Assembly: GCF_900103845.1 (NCBI RefSeq)
Contig: NZ_FNIJ01000013.1
Coordinates: 1-64,000 of the forward strand
Source: Pseudomonas jinjuensis
GTDB lineage: Bacteria; Pseudomonadota; Gammaproteobacteria; Pseudomonadales; Pseudomonadaceae
Length of the DNA: 64,000 nt
Direction: 5' to 3'
The notes beneath the pieces are model-generated. The model had not been told where the DNA came from. It saw nothing but the letters and a program-made list of their open reading frames with translations, and did not search any database. Both the position numbers and the translations under genes were made by a program. Below are positions 27,188-35,650 of the stretch, in pieces. Every line of letters starts with the position of its first letter. Position 1 is the stretch's first letter.

Positions 27188-29236
27188 TCAATCCTCCTCC
27201 TGCACCGCCTTGTACCCGCTCGCCAGCCGCTGCTGCACATCCTGCGGCACCGCCGCGTAGTGGCTCGGCTCGACGTTGAAGAAGCCCTGCCCCTGGGTGA
27301 TCGACTTCAGCCGGTTGCCATAGCCGTCCAGCTCCGCCAGCGGCACCTGGGCGCGGATCGCCACCACGCTGGCCGACAGCGACTCGGTGCCGAGCACCTG
27401 CCCGCGGCGGGTGGTCAGGTCGGAGGTGATGTCGCCCACCCGCGCTTCCGGCGTGGTCACCTCGACGTTGACGATCGGCTCCAGCACGATCGGCCCGGCG
27501 TTGCGCAGGGCGTCGAGCATGGCCTTGCGTCCGGCGGCCTGGAAGGCGATGTCCTTGGAATCCACCGAGTGGCTCTTGCCGTCGTGGACCGTGACCTTGA
27601 CGTCCTCCACCGGGAAACCCGCCAGGGTCCCGGCGGCCAGCGCCGAGCGCACGCCCTTCTCCACCGAGGGGATGAACTGCCCGGGAATCACCCCGCCCTT
27701 GATCGCATCGACGAACTCGAAGCCGCTGCCGCGCGGCAGTGGCTCCAGGCGCAGGAAGACCTCGCCGAACTGTCCGGCCCCGCCGGTCTGCTTCTTGTGC
27801 CGGGAATGGCCTTCCGCCGGGCGCGTGGCGGTCTCGCGGTAGGCGATGCTCGGCGGGCTGGTGGTCACCTCCAGCTTGTAGCTGCCGGTCAGGCGCTCCA
27901 GCAGGTAGCGCAGGTGCAGCTCGCCCATGCCGCGCAGCACGGTCTCCTGGGTGGCGCCGTTGTATTCCAGCTGCACGCAGGGGTCTTCCACCAGGAGGCG
28001 CTGCAGCACCTCGGCCAGGCGCTGCTCGTCGCCGCGACGGCTGGCCTGGATCGCCACGCCCTGCATCGGCGTGGGGAAATCCAGCGGCTTGAGGTGGATA
28101 TGGTCCTCGTCGTGGGAATCGTGCAGGACCACGTCGTACTCGACCTCCTCGACCTTGGTCAGGGCGCCGAAGTCGCCGGGGATCAGCTCCGGCACCTCCT
28201 CGAACTTCCTGCCCTGCATGCGCAGCAGGTGGCCGACCTTGAACGGCTTGCGCCCCTCGCCGGCGAACAGCTGCATCTCCCGGCGCAGCGTGCCCTGGTG
28301 CACGCGGAATACCGCCATGCGGCCGACGAAGGGGTCGACCACCACCTTGAACACATGCGCCAGCACATGCGCCTCCGGGTCCGGGCGGGAGCGGAAGTCG
28401 CGGGTCCTGCCGCTGTCGTCGGTGATATGGAACAGCGGCGGATTGCCCTCGGTGGGATTCGGCGCCAGGCGGGCGAGCACGTCCAGCAGCTCCTGCACCC
28501 CTGCCCCGCTACGCGCGGAAACGAAGCACAGCGGAATCAGGTGCCCTTCGCGCAGCGCCCGCTCGAAGGGCTCGTGCAACTCCTCCGGGCGGATTTCCCC
28601 TTGCTCCAGATAACGCGCCATCAGCTCCTCGTCGACCTCCACCACCTGGTCGACCAGCGCCTGGTGCGCCTCCTCCACAGACGAAAAATCCGACTCGCCG
28701 GCCGGATTGAAGAAACAGTCCACAACCTTGCTGCCGCCGTCGGCCGGCAGGTTGATCGGTAGCACCTCCTTGCCGAACGCCTCGCGCAGGTTGGCCAGCA
28801 AGCCGGGCAGGTCGACCCGCTCGGCGTCGATCTTGTTCACCACCAGCATCCGGCACAGCTTGCGCTCGCCGGCCCAGGCCATCATGCGGCGGGTGGTCAG
28901 CTCGATGCCGTTCTGCGCGTTGACCACCACCAGCGCGGTTTCCACCGCCGCCAGCGCCGGCAGGGCGTGGCCGATGAAATCGGGATAGCCGGGGGTATCG
29001 ATCAGGTGGACTTCCGCATCCTCGTGGCGGAAATGCACCAGGGCGGCAGCCAGCGAGTGGTGATAGTCGCGCTCCATGGGATCGGAATCGCACAGCGTAT
29101 CGCCACGCTCCAGCGAACCCATCGCGGGAATCGCGCCACTGCGATGCAGCAGGGCTTCCGCCAGCAGGGTCTTGCCGCTGTCACCGTGGCCGACCAGGGC
29201 CACCGTTCGAATCTGTTCTACCGAGTAGCTCGACAT
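27188..29236 (-). CDS. EF-G-like translational GTPase (paralog of FusA)
   Basis: This 682-residue protein has the full domain order of elongation factor G: a GTPase domain with P-loop GHGDSGKT (residues 16-23), G3 DTPGYPDF and G4 NKID, then domains II to V with the C-terminal block EARVGDITSDLTTRRGQVLG. It diverges from housekeeping EF-G, which starts AHIDAGKTT. It is a member of the EF-G-like paralogs whose function is not settled. The start at 29236 (MSSYSVEQIR) was chosen because the open frame upstream runs into the TTATCCACA-rich noncoding repeats. Confidence 0.87.
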   Translation of the reverse strand: MSSYSVEQIRTVALVGHGDSGKTLLAEALLHRSGAIPAMGSLERGDTLCDSDPMERDYHHSLAAALVHFRHEDAEVHLIDTPGYPDFIGHALPALAAVETALVVVNAQNGIELTTRRMMAWAGERKLCRMLVVNKIDAERVDLPGLLANLREAFGKEVLPINLPADGGSKVVDCFFNPAGESDFSSVEEAHQALVDQVVEVDEELMARYLEQGEIRPEELHEPFERALREGHLIPLCFVSARSGAGVQELLDVLARLAPNPTEGNPPLFHITDDSGRTRDFRSRPDPEAHVLAHVFKVVVDPFVGRMAVFRVHQGTLRREMQLFAGEGRKPFKVGHLLRMQGRKFEEVPELIPGDFGALTKVEEVEYDVVLHDSHDEDHIHLKPLDFPTPMQGVAIQASRRGDEQRLAEVLQRLLVEDPCVQLEYNGATQETVLRGMGELHLRYLLERLTGSYKLEVTTSPPSIAYRETATRPAEGHSRHKKQTGGAGQFGEVFLRLEPLPRGSGFEFVDAIKGGVIPGQFIPSVEKGVRSALAAGTLAGFPVEDVKVTVHDGKSHSVDSKDIAFQAAGRKAMLDALRNAGPIVLEPIVNVEVTTPEARVGDITSDLTTRRGQVLGTESLSASVVAIRAQVPLAELDGYGNRLKSITQGQGFFNVEPSHYAAVPQDVQQRLASGYKAVQEED

Positions 29237-29528
29237 GGGCACCTCCACTTCCAGGATTCTCGAAGTATAGGCAGGGCTCCCGGGGCGTCCTGAGCAAAAA
29301 ACCGTCAGCTTCGGCGAGCCCCCGCCAGCCGTGCTCTGCAGGGGGATGAAAACAGGTTTTCCACAGCTTGCCGGCGCTTCGCTCCACAGTGGTTGTGAAC
29401 AAGCCGCCGGGTATTCGGTATTGCGCAGGAAGGCTTGTACGGCGCGGTTTTCGCCAGATTTCCGGGCAAAAAACGAACAGCCGTGGCGAGACCTTGGCAG
29501 GCGCGGCCTGGAGCATTTGTCCAACAGG

Positions 29529-29537
29529 TTATCCACA
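29529..29537 (+). promoter_or_regulatory. perfect DnaA-box consensus in unit 1
   Basis: TTATCCACA followed by GCTGGCTCAACA. An identical nonamer occupies the same place in unit 2. Confidence 0.5.
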
Positions 29538-29701
29538 GCTGGCTCAACAGCTTTCGGGGACAGTCTCCGACGCACTGGACAAAATTTAGCCAACTCTGTG
29601 GAGGCCACGCAGGACGCGGATTCCAGTGATGTACACACAGGCTTGCTACAGACGGCTCACAGCGGCTTCAACAGATAACGGGGAAATCTGCACAGGGCCA
29701 T

Positions 29702-29847
29702 TCGCGAGCAAGCTCGCTCCTACAAGAGCGGGGGTGACATTTGTAGGAGCGCGCCATGCGCGCGACAGCACGGCGGGTCGCGGGCATGGCCCGCTCCTAC
29801 AAAAGCGGCCAGCTCGTACCCGCGTAGGAGCGAGCTTGCTCGCGAAC
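29702..29847. repeat. cluster of four REP elements
   Basis: Four REPs in alternating orientation (both the GAGCAAGCTCGC and GGGCATGGCCCGC variants, plus a GCGCCATGCGCGC form) lie between units 1 and 2 of the tandem region. Confidence 0.8.
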
Positions 29848-30124
29848 AGATCCCAGAGCCCCCATAACCGCAGATACGGCCCCGGCCGTACAAAAAACAA
29901 CCAACCTCACCCGAGCCCCGCCTGCTGCGTCATGTAGAACTGTGCCAACATCTTTTCCACAGCTTGCCTACGTCCCGCTCCACAGCCCCTGTGAACAATC
30001 CGGATGGCTTTTCCCCATCCGGGAAAACCCTTGAAAGACAAGACCTTCGGCAATTTCCTGGGCAAAAAACGAACAACCCTCGGCAGGCGTTACAGGGAGT
30101 GCCCCCGGGCGATCCCCACACAGC

Positions 30125-30133
30125 TTATCCACA
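30125..30133 (+). promoter_or_regulatory. perfect DnaA-box consensus in unit 2
   Basis: TTATCCACA followed by GAAGGCTCAACA, aligned with the box at 29529. Confidence 0.5.
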
Positions 30134-30306
30134 GAAGGCTCAACACTATCCGGGGACAATCTCAGGGCCGTGGTGCAGAAAGTGGACGAAACGCTGCAGC
30201 CCAGGAACAACGCGGGATGTGGATGAGCATGCACAGTCCAGCTACAGGCTGCGCACAGGGCTTTCAACAGGAAATGGGGAAAAGCACGAGGCAGGAATAA
30301 AGAGCT

Positions 30307-30329
30307 TCGCGAGCAAGCTCGCTCCTACA
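30307..30329. repeat. single REP element
   Basis: TCGCGAGCAAGCTCGCTCC with a CTACAG end lies between units 2 and 3. Confidence 0.75.
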
Positions 30330-30746
30330 GGAGGCGGAGTTGGGGATAAACCGGCGAGTGAGCAGAAAGCGATCAACCAGCAGGAGGTCTCGTACGGCGT
30401 GGCCTGCAGCAAGGTGATGACAGCCTGTCCACAGCTTCCCTGCACCATCGCCCACAGCGGATGTGGGCAAATCCACAGGGCAGAGGCGCAGTGCAGGGAG
30501 TTATTCCACAGGCGAAATCTGCTCAAATTCCGAACAAACCGCTGGAAGCCGCAATATCACTGGCTTGCAGCGGTCTATCCACATACTCCCAACAGGACGC
30601 TCAACAACATCCGGGGACAATTCACAGGCGCCTGGACAAAGCCTGATCAATTCCTTGCAAGCCACTATCCACGCGGCTTTCCGGCGCCTGCGCACAGCCT
30701 CCGGAGCGGCTGTGCACAGGAGCATCAACAGGTTTCGTGGAAAACC

Positions 30747-31790
30747 TCAGGCGCTCATCACTTCGCGGATATCCCGCGCCAGTTCCTCGACCCGGGCGAG
30801 GTTGGTGTCCCAGGAGCACATGAAGCGCGCGCCGCCGGCGCCGATGAAGGTGTAGAAGCGCCAGCCGCGCAGGCGCAGGGCCTCCAGCGCCGGTTCGGAC
30901 ATCTGCAGGAACACGCCGTTGGCTTCCACCGGGAACATCAGGCTCACTCCCGGCACGTCGGCCACCCGCTCGGCGAGCAGGCGCGCGCAGGCGTTGGCGT
31001 GGCCGGCGTAGTGCAGCCAGGCGCCGTCCTGCAGCACGCCGACCCAGGGCGCGGCGAGGTAGCGCATCTTCGAGGCCAGCTGGCCGGCCTGCTTGCAGCG
31101 GTAGTCGAAGCCTTCCGCCAGCTCGCGGTTGAAGAACAGGATCGCCTCGCCCACCGCCATGCCGTTCTTGGTGCCGCCGAAGCACAGCACCTCGACGCCG
31201 GCCTTCCAGGTCAGCTCGGCCGGCGACGCGCCGAGGAAGGCGCAGGCGTTGGAGAAGCGCGCGCCGTCCATGTGCAGGTGCAGCCCGAGTTCGCCACAGG
31301 TCTCGCTGATCGCGCGCAGCTCATCCGGGCGGTAGACGGTGCCGACCTCGGTGGCCTGGGTGAGGGTGACCACCCGCGCCTTGGGATAGTGGATGTCCTG
31401 GCGCTTGAGGGCGATCTCGCGGATCGCCTGCGGGGTCAGCTTGCCCTGCTCGTCGGTACGCGCCAGCAGCAGCTTGGAGCCGTTGGAGAAGAATTCCGGC
31501 GCGCCGCACTCGTCGGTCTCGACGTGGGCGGTCTCGGCGCAGATCACGCTGTGGTAGCTCTGGCACAGCGAGGCCAGGGCCAGGGAGTTGGCGGCGGTGC
31601 CGTTGAAGGCGAAGAACACTTCGCAGTCGGTTTCGAACAGGTCGCGGAAATAGTCGGACGCGCGGGCGGTCCACTGGTCCTCGCCGTAGGCGCGCTCGTG
31701 GCCGTGGTTGGCCTCGGCCATCGCCGCCCAGGCTTCCGGGCAGATGCCGGAATAGTTGTCGCTGGCGAACTGTTGGGTGTCGTCGGTCAT
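30747..31790 (-). CDS. ltaE: low-specificity L-threonine aldolase
   Basis: This PLP enzyme splits L-threonine or L-allo-threonine into glycine and acetaldehyde, and can also act on other beta-hydroxy amino acids. The 347-residue protein is a fold-type I threonine aldolase: GTAANSLAL near the cofactor phosphate, HMDGARFSNA with the cofactor Asp, and the Schiff-base Lys in CFGGTKNGMAVGE. The start at 31790 (MTDDTQQFAS) gives the family length. It is placed like PA5413 between gbcAB and glyA1, so it is another route connecting to the glycine pool. Confidence 0.92.
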   Translation of the reverse strand: MTDDTQQFASDNYSGICPEAWAAMAEANHGHERAYGEDQWTARASDYFRDLFETDCEVFFAFNGTAANSLALASLCQSYHSVICAETAHVETDECGAPEFFSNGSKLLLARTDEQGKLTPQAIREIALKRQDIHYPKARVVTLTQATEVGTVYRPDELRAISETCGELGLHLHMDGARFSNACAFLGASPAELTWKAGVEVLCFGGTKNGMAVGEAILFFNRELAEGFDYRCKQAGQLASKMRYLAAPWVGVLQDGAWLHYAGHANACARLLAERVADVPGVSLMFPVEANGVFLQMSEPALEALRLRGWRFYTFIGAGGARFMCSWDTNLARVEELARDIREVMSA

Positions 31791-31899
31791 GAAGGCTGCC
31801 TCTGGAACAGGTAAATCCAGCAAGCAGCGTAGCGAAATCGCGAGCGCCAGGGGCGGCAGTCGCGATCACGCAGGCGACATCATTGCGGTGGCCGTCGAC

Positions 31900-32568
31900 T
31901 CAGCGCAGCTCGCCGATCCGCATCTGCTCGACGAACGGCATCAGCAGCTTGCGCGCCGCCGCCGCGTCCTTGCCGAACGGCTGGTCGCTGCTCAGCAGGT
32001 TGAGCACGTAGCGCTCCTTGAGCAGCCCGGTGAGGTTGGCGCCGCCCGCCTCGTCGGCCGGGGCGACGGTGATCGCCAACTGCTCGCCGGAGCCGGCGGT
32101 CTCGATCAGCGGCAGGAAGGCCTCGCCGCCGAACTGCCCGGCGGTGCCGTTCTGCAGCGCCTTCTCGCGGGCGGACTGCAGCAGGGCGACGTTCTGCCGG
32201 GTCATGTCGCGGACGCGGGTCTGGGTTTCCAGGTAGCTGTCGGCCATGCCGCTCTGCTCGCTGCCGGCCGGCGCCGGCAGGCCGGTGTCGGTCAGGCTGA
32301 TTTCCAGATGCTGGCTGCCATCGGCCTTGCCGTAGATGGCGCTGGCAGTGTTGTAGGCGCAGCTGCGCGAAACGAAGGCATAGCCGTTGATGCTGCTCTC
32401 CGGCGGCAGGGCCTTGGCCAGGGTGCTGTCGGCGCAGGGATCGGCCGGCGCGGCGGCGGTTTCGGTGGCGGTCGGTTCGGCGACCTTGGCCGGCTTGGAT
32501 TCATCGCCGCAGCCGGCCAGGGTGGCGGCCAGCAGCAGCGCGGAAAGGCTGATCAGGGAACGGTTCAT
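31900..32568 (-). CDS. hypothetical lipoprotein
   Basis: The 222-residue protein starts with a lipoprotein signal (MNRSLISLSALLLAATLAGC, lipobox LAGC, lipidated Cys20), followed by a low-complexity linker rich in Ala, Thr, Pro and Glu (about residues 24-42). A conserved-looking globular domain contains a likely disulfide pair (CADSTLA and SRSCAY). GAGGA lies just before the ATG. No known enzymatic motif is recognised. It is divergent from the GATase1-like gene. Confidence 0.8.
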   Translation of the reverse strand: MNRSLISLSALLLAATLAGCGDESKPAKVAEPTATETAAAPADPCADSTLAKALPPESSINGYAFVSRSCAYNTASAIYGKADGSQHLEISLTDTGLPAPAGSEQSGMADSYLETQTRVRDMTRQNVALLQSAREKALQNGTAGQFGGEAFLPLIETAGSGEQLAITVAPADEAGGANLTGLLKERYVLNLLSSDQPFGKDAAAARKLLMPFVEQMRIGELR

Positions 32569-32634
32569 GGCGTCCTCGCGAGTCGAAGAGGCGCAGTCTA
32601 GCCGCTGCGGCGGCGACTGGGCATGCCCCGGATG

Positions 32635-32696
32635 GTGGCCAGGAACATTTTCGGGTCGGCAATGGACAGCTTTTTCCCGCCCGCGTTGCGCAGAAT
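32635..32696 (+). promoter_or_regulatory. GbdR-type box (degenerate) for the GATase1-like gene
   Basis: GTCGGC-AATG-GACAGC begins at 32655 and CAGAAT begins at 32691, the same 36-bp offset as at gbcB, glyA1, creatinase and the ABC operon. A GTGGC, one mismatch from GTCGC, lies 20 bp upstream at 32635. The predicted leader is about 50 bases. Confidence 0.45.
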
Positions 32697-32754
32697 CCCT
32701 TCCAGGTTCGCTGTCAGCAGGTGGTCGGCAGCGTCGCAAGTCAGGGAGAACACC

Positions 32755-33147
32755 ATGAGCCACTTCGAACGCACTCCGGTCGCCGTCGAGCTGCTCCTGC
32801 AGGAGTACTTCGACCTGTTCGCCTTCGCCCGCACCACGGAATGGCTGCGGATGGCCAACCAGATTGCCGGCCGCGCGCTGTTCCGCTGGTCGACCCGGTC
32901 CCGCGACAGCGCTCCGGTACGCGCCAGCAACGGCATGCGCGTCACCCCGGACGGCGCCCTGCAGACCGCGCCCACGGCCGACCTGCTGATCCTCTGCGAC
33001 GCCACCGGCAGCCGCCCGGCGGACCACACCCAGGGGGCGAACATCCTCGAAGCGCTGCTGCGCCTGATCGCCCGGCACGACGGCGAGAAGCTGGCCGGCG
33101 AGGTGGGCACGGCGCTGAGATACGGACAGGCGGCACAGCTGCACTGA
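32755..33147 (+). CDS. stand-alone GATase1-like half-domain related to GbdR sensor domain
   Basis: This 130-residue protein resembles the first half of the DJ-1/PfpI (GATase1-like) sensor domain of GbdR at 45587-46603. Both have LRMAN, then about 20 residues later RD-x2-PV-x-ASNGMRV-x-PD, then an Asp-Leu strand (DLLILCDA here, DALFVVGS in GbdR). It lacks the [11 protein letters not shown] elbow region and has no helix-turn-helix. A good ribosome-binding site (GGGAGAA) precedes the ATG and a strong terminator follows, so it looks like an intact small gene. A modulator of GbdR-type activators is an inference. Confidence 0.75.
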   Translation: MSHFERTPVAVELLLQEYFDLFAFARTTEWLRMANQIAGRALFRWSTRSRDSAPVRASNGMRVTPDGALQTAPTADLLILCDATGSRPADHTQGANILEALLRLIARHDGEKLAGEVGTALRYGQAAQLH

Positions 33148-33171
33148 AACACCGACGATTCGACACCACTT

Positions 33172-33213
33172 CAGGCCCGCACGTGTCGGCAGCACGTTCC
33201 GGGCCTGTTTTTT
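33172..33213 (+). terminator. rho-independent terminator after the GATase1-like gene
   Basis: CAGGCCCG and CGGGCCTG form the lower stem, CACG pairs within the arm, and a run of six T follows. It starts 25 bp after the stop codon. Confidence 0.88.
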
Positions 33214-33339
33214 ATCCGCGCCGGCCAACGCGGCGGGCTGCACCCGCCCTACGCGCTGTGATGACAATGCTGCGCCGGGGTCTCGTGCCGATGCGGTCGC
33301 GGGCATGGCCCGCTTACACCGTTTCGCTGGCATGTCCGG

Positions 33340-33426
33340 GTAGGGCGCATAACGCGCCAGCGTTATCCGCCACCACATCGGCACGGCCCCAACGGCGGAT
33401 GAAGCGTTCCGCTTCATGCGCCCTAC
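33340..33426. repeat. dispersed inverted repeat, GTAGGGCGnATAACGC family
   Basis: Ends are GTAGGGCGCATAACGC and CATGCGCCCTAC, with internal GTTATCCGCC and GGCGGATGAAGC. It lies in the 410-bp gap 33148-33557, which also holds the terminator, a REP-like GCGGGCATGGCCCGC at about 33298 and no gene that I can see. Confidence 0.8.
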
Positions 33427-33557
33427 ACCAGCGATTGGCCATGGTGCGAGACAGTCGCTCCTACAAGGCAAGGTTCCCGCAGGAGCGGGCGCGGGAACGA
33501 TGAAGTGGTGCAGCGACTACGCTTTCCGGGTATCGCCCTCTTCCCCGGAGCCTCTTC

Positions 33558-33857
33558 ATGTACCGCCCCTTCCTTGTCGCAATCCTTCTGACCGCCAGCG
33601 CTGCCGCCCATGCCGAGGGCCTCCCCCTGCTCGACTATGACTGCCCCGGCAATATCGCCGTGCATGCCGAAGGCGAGTCGGTGTTCGTCAATGGCAAGGA
33701 AGCCAAGGTGAAGAAGTTCAACGACAAGTACTACGAGGCCAGGGGCGGCGGCGTGACCATCTCGATTTCCCTCGAGGACGACGGAACGGCCACGGTTTCG
33801 TACACCGGCAAGGGCGGGGCGAACGGGGTGTGCAGTTCTTCCGAGGCGGAGGAGTAG
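33558..33857 (+). CDS. small secreted protein
   Basis: This 99-residue protein begins with a Sec signal peptide (MYRPFLVAILLTASAAAHA, cleavage after AHA) and has a short beta-rich mature part with a Cys pair (YDCPGN and GVCSSS) that could form one disulfide. No known domain is recognised. Its TAG stop codon lies inside the GTAGGAG end of a REP element, so the REP boundary touches the last codon. Confidence 0.75.
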   Translation: MYRPFLVAILLTASAAAHAEGLPLLDYDCPGNIAVHAEGESVFVNGKEAKVKKFNDKYYEARGGGVTISISLEDDGTATVSYTGKGGANGVCSSSEAEE

Positions 33858-33904
33858 GAGCGCGCCTGAGCGCGCGATCGGTCGCGGGCATGGCCCACTC
33901 CTAC
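33854..33904. repeat. REP pair overlapping a stop codon
   Basis: GTAGGAGCGCGCCTGAGCGCGC and TCGCGGGCATGGCCCACTCC, read as two facing elements. The left end supplies the TAG stop of the preceding gene. Confidence 0.75.
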
Positions 33905-34039
33905 AGGATGTCCGTCGCTCGGGCTCTTCCATCCACCATCCCCGCGCCGGATGCTCCGCACGGTGGATCGATGGAGTTGATCCACGTGAGCCCTGGCTAT
34001 CGGCGCCCCCATCACCGCAGCGGATCCGTCCAACTTCAG

Positions 34040-34081
34040 GTCGGAAACGTGCAAAAAACCGCCAGGGCCTTCTGTTGCAAT
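34040..34081 (+). promoter_or_regulatory. GbdR-type box and -10 element for creatinase
   Basis: GTCGGA-AACG-TGCAAA begins at 34040 and TGCAAT begins at 34076, an offset of 36 bp. CCAACTTCAG immediately precedes the box and recurs before the ABC operon box. The implied leader is about 55 bases. Confidence 0.6.
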
Positions 34082-34142
34082 GCATCCAACGACACGCCAC
34101 TCCCGGCGCGTCGATCGACAAGAACGATCGAGGATGCACGCG

Positions 34143-35354
34143 ATGCAAATGCCCCAGACGCTCAGGATCCGCAACGGCCAGAAAGTCCAGCCGACCTTCT
34201 CCGCCCAGGAGTACGCCAACCGCCAGGCCAAGCTGCGCGCCTACATGGCGCAGGCCAATATCGACGCTGCGGTGTTCACCTCGTACCACAACATCAACTA
34301 CTACTCCGACTTCCTCTACTGCTCCTTCGGCCGCCCCTACGCCCTGGTGGTGACCCAGGAAGACGCGGTGACCATCAGCGCCAACATCGACGGCGGCCAG
34401 CCGTGGCGCCGCACCGTGGGCACGGACAACATCGTCTACACCGACTGGCAGCGCGACAACTACTTCGTCGCCATCCAGCAGGCGCTGCCGAAGGCCGGGC
34501 GCATCGGCATCGAGTTCGACCACCTGAACCTGCAGAACCGCGACAAGCTGGCCGCGCGCTACCCCAACGCCGAGCTGGTCGACATCGCCGCGCCGTGCAT
34601 GCGCATGCGCATGATCAAGTCCGCCGAGGAACACGCGATCATCCGCCACGGCGCACGCGTCGCCGATATCGGCGGGGCGGCCATCGTCGAGGCGCTGCAT
34701 GACCAGGTGCCGGAATACGAAGTCGCGCTGCACGCCACCCAGGCGATGGTCCGCGAGATCGCCAAAACCTTCCCCAACGTCGAGCTGATGGACACCTGGA
34801 CCTGGTTCCAGTCCGGCATCAACACCGACGGCGCGCACAACCCGGTGACCACCCGCAAGGTGAACAAGGGCGACATCCTCAGCCTGAACTGCTTCCCGAT
34901 GATCGCCGGCTACTACACCGCGCTGGAACGCACGCTGTTCCTCGACCACTGCTCCGACGAGCACCTGCGCCTGTGGCAGATCAACGTCGAGGTGCACGAG
35001 GCCGGCCTCGAGCTGATCAAGCCGGGCGCACGCTGCAGCGACATCGCCCGCGAGCTGAACGAGATCTTCCTCAAGCATGACGTGCTGCAGTACCGCACCT
35101 TCGGCTACGGCCACTCCTTCGGCACCCTCAGCCACTACTACGGCCGCGAGGCCGGGCTGGAGCTGCGCGAGGACATCGATACCGTGCTGGAGCCGGGCAT
35201 GGTGGTGTCGATGGAGCCGATGATCATGCTGCCGGAAGGCCTGCCGGGCGCCGGCGGCTACCGCGAACACGACATCCTCATCGTCACCGAGGACGGCGCG
35301 GAGAACATCACCCGGTTCCCCTACGGGCCGGAGCGCAACATCATCCGCAAGTGA
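34143..35354 (+). CDS. creatinase (creatine amidinohydrolase)
   Basis: Creatinase hydrolyses creatine to sarcosine and urea in the cytoplasm. The 403-residue protein is recognisable as an ortholog of the crystallised P. putida enzyme, a metal-free member of the pita-bread fold shared with aminopeptidase P. The catalytic His is His232 (GAHNPVTT), and the substrate region includes FGYGHSFGTL near residue 320. The start at 34143 (MQMPQTLRIR) preserves the P. putida numbering and has GAGGA nine bases upstream; an ATG at 34134 would add three residues. It is the first gene of the creatinine island and delivers sarcosine to SoxBDAG. Confidence 0.96.
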   Translation: MQMPQTLRIRNGQKVQPTFSAQEYANRQAKLRAYMAQANIDAAVFTSYHNINYYSDFLYCSFGRPYALVVTQEDAVTISANIDGGQPWRRTVGTDNIVYTDWQRDNYFVAIQQALPKAGRIGIEFDHLNLQNRDKLAARYPNAELVDIAAPCMRMRMIKSAEEHAIIRHGARVADIGGAAIVEALHDQVPEYEVALHATQAMVREIAKTFPNVELMDTWTWFQSGINTDGAHNPVTTRKVNKGDILSLNCFPMIAGYYTALERTLFLDHCSDEHLRLWQINVEVHEAGLELIKPGARCSDIARELNEIFLKHDVLQYRTFGYGHSFGTLSHYYGREAGLELREDIDTVLEPGMVVSMEPMIMLPEGLPGAGGYREHDILIVTEDGAENITRFPYGPERNIIRK

Positions 35355-35361
35355 CCGCCAC

Positions 35362-35394
35362 GAGCCGCACGCCTTGCCGCGTGCGGCTCATTTC
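35362..35394 (+). terminator. rho-independent-like terminator after creatinase
   Basis: GAGCCGCACGC pairs perfectly with GCGTGCGGCTC across a 6-base loop, followed by a short ATTTCATT tract. The rest of the gap to 35650 shows no gene. Confidence 0.75.
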
Positions 35395-35650
35395 ATTGGA
35401 GATATCCCCACCACCGCCACCGGCGGTGCCATGACCGATTACAACCACGCCGCGCCCCGACATATCCACGCGGCCCTCGATCTTCCCGCTGCCGACACAC
35501 CATTTCGATAAAAACAGAGGTATGGGCAATGGTCACCTTCCCGCACGGCGCCAGCGGCGCTGCCGACACCGGCTGCTCCGACAACAGCACACCCGGTCAC
35601 TACACTGAGGCACAGGCACACCGGGCAGAACGCTGCCTCGGAGGTGCGCA

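Larger units (their letters stand above)
29346..30746. repeat. three diverged tandem units rich in TTATCCACA (DnaA-box-like)
   Basis: Nothing between the EF-G-like gene and the threonine aldolase gene looks like a real coding region. Instead three units, at about 29352-29695, 29953-30290 and 30424-30745, repeat the same ordered blocks: T(T/G)TTCCACAGCTT-type start, GCTCCACAG, TGTGAACAA, GGGCAAAAAACGAACA (units 1 and 2), TATCCACA, GGCTCAACA, CGGGGACA and a GGGGAAA end. Perfect TTATCCACA boxes are at 29529-29537 and 30125-30133. One-mismatch boxes are at 29357-29365, 29953-29961 and 30575-30583. REP elements separate the units. Minus-strand translations share peptides such as CSFFA, but these follow from the DNA repeats. 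Confidence 0.75.

Noticed and set aside
29305..30728. Several open frames (for example on the minus strand at 29305-29547, 29968-30267 and 30501-30728) that share peptides such as LSP-x2-VE and CSFFA
   Set aside because: The similarity is explained by the DNA repeats themselves; there are no ribosome-binding sites, the frames break in different places, and REP elements interrupt them. I keep a small chance that a transcribed RNA is present.
35395..35650. Short plus-strand frame starting near 35431 between creatinase and the MFS gene
   Set aside because: It has no ribosome-binding site, is only 26 codons, and has no protein-like features; the region is read as MFS upstream sequence.
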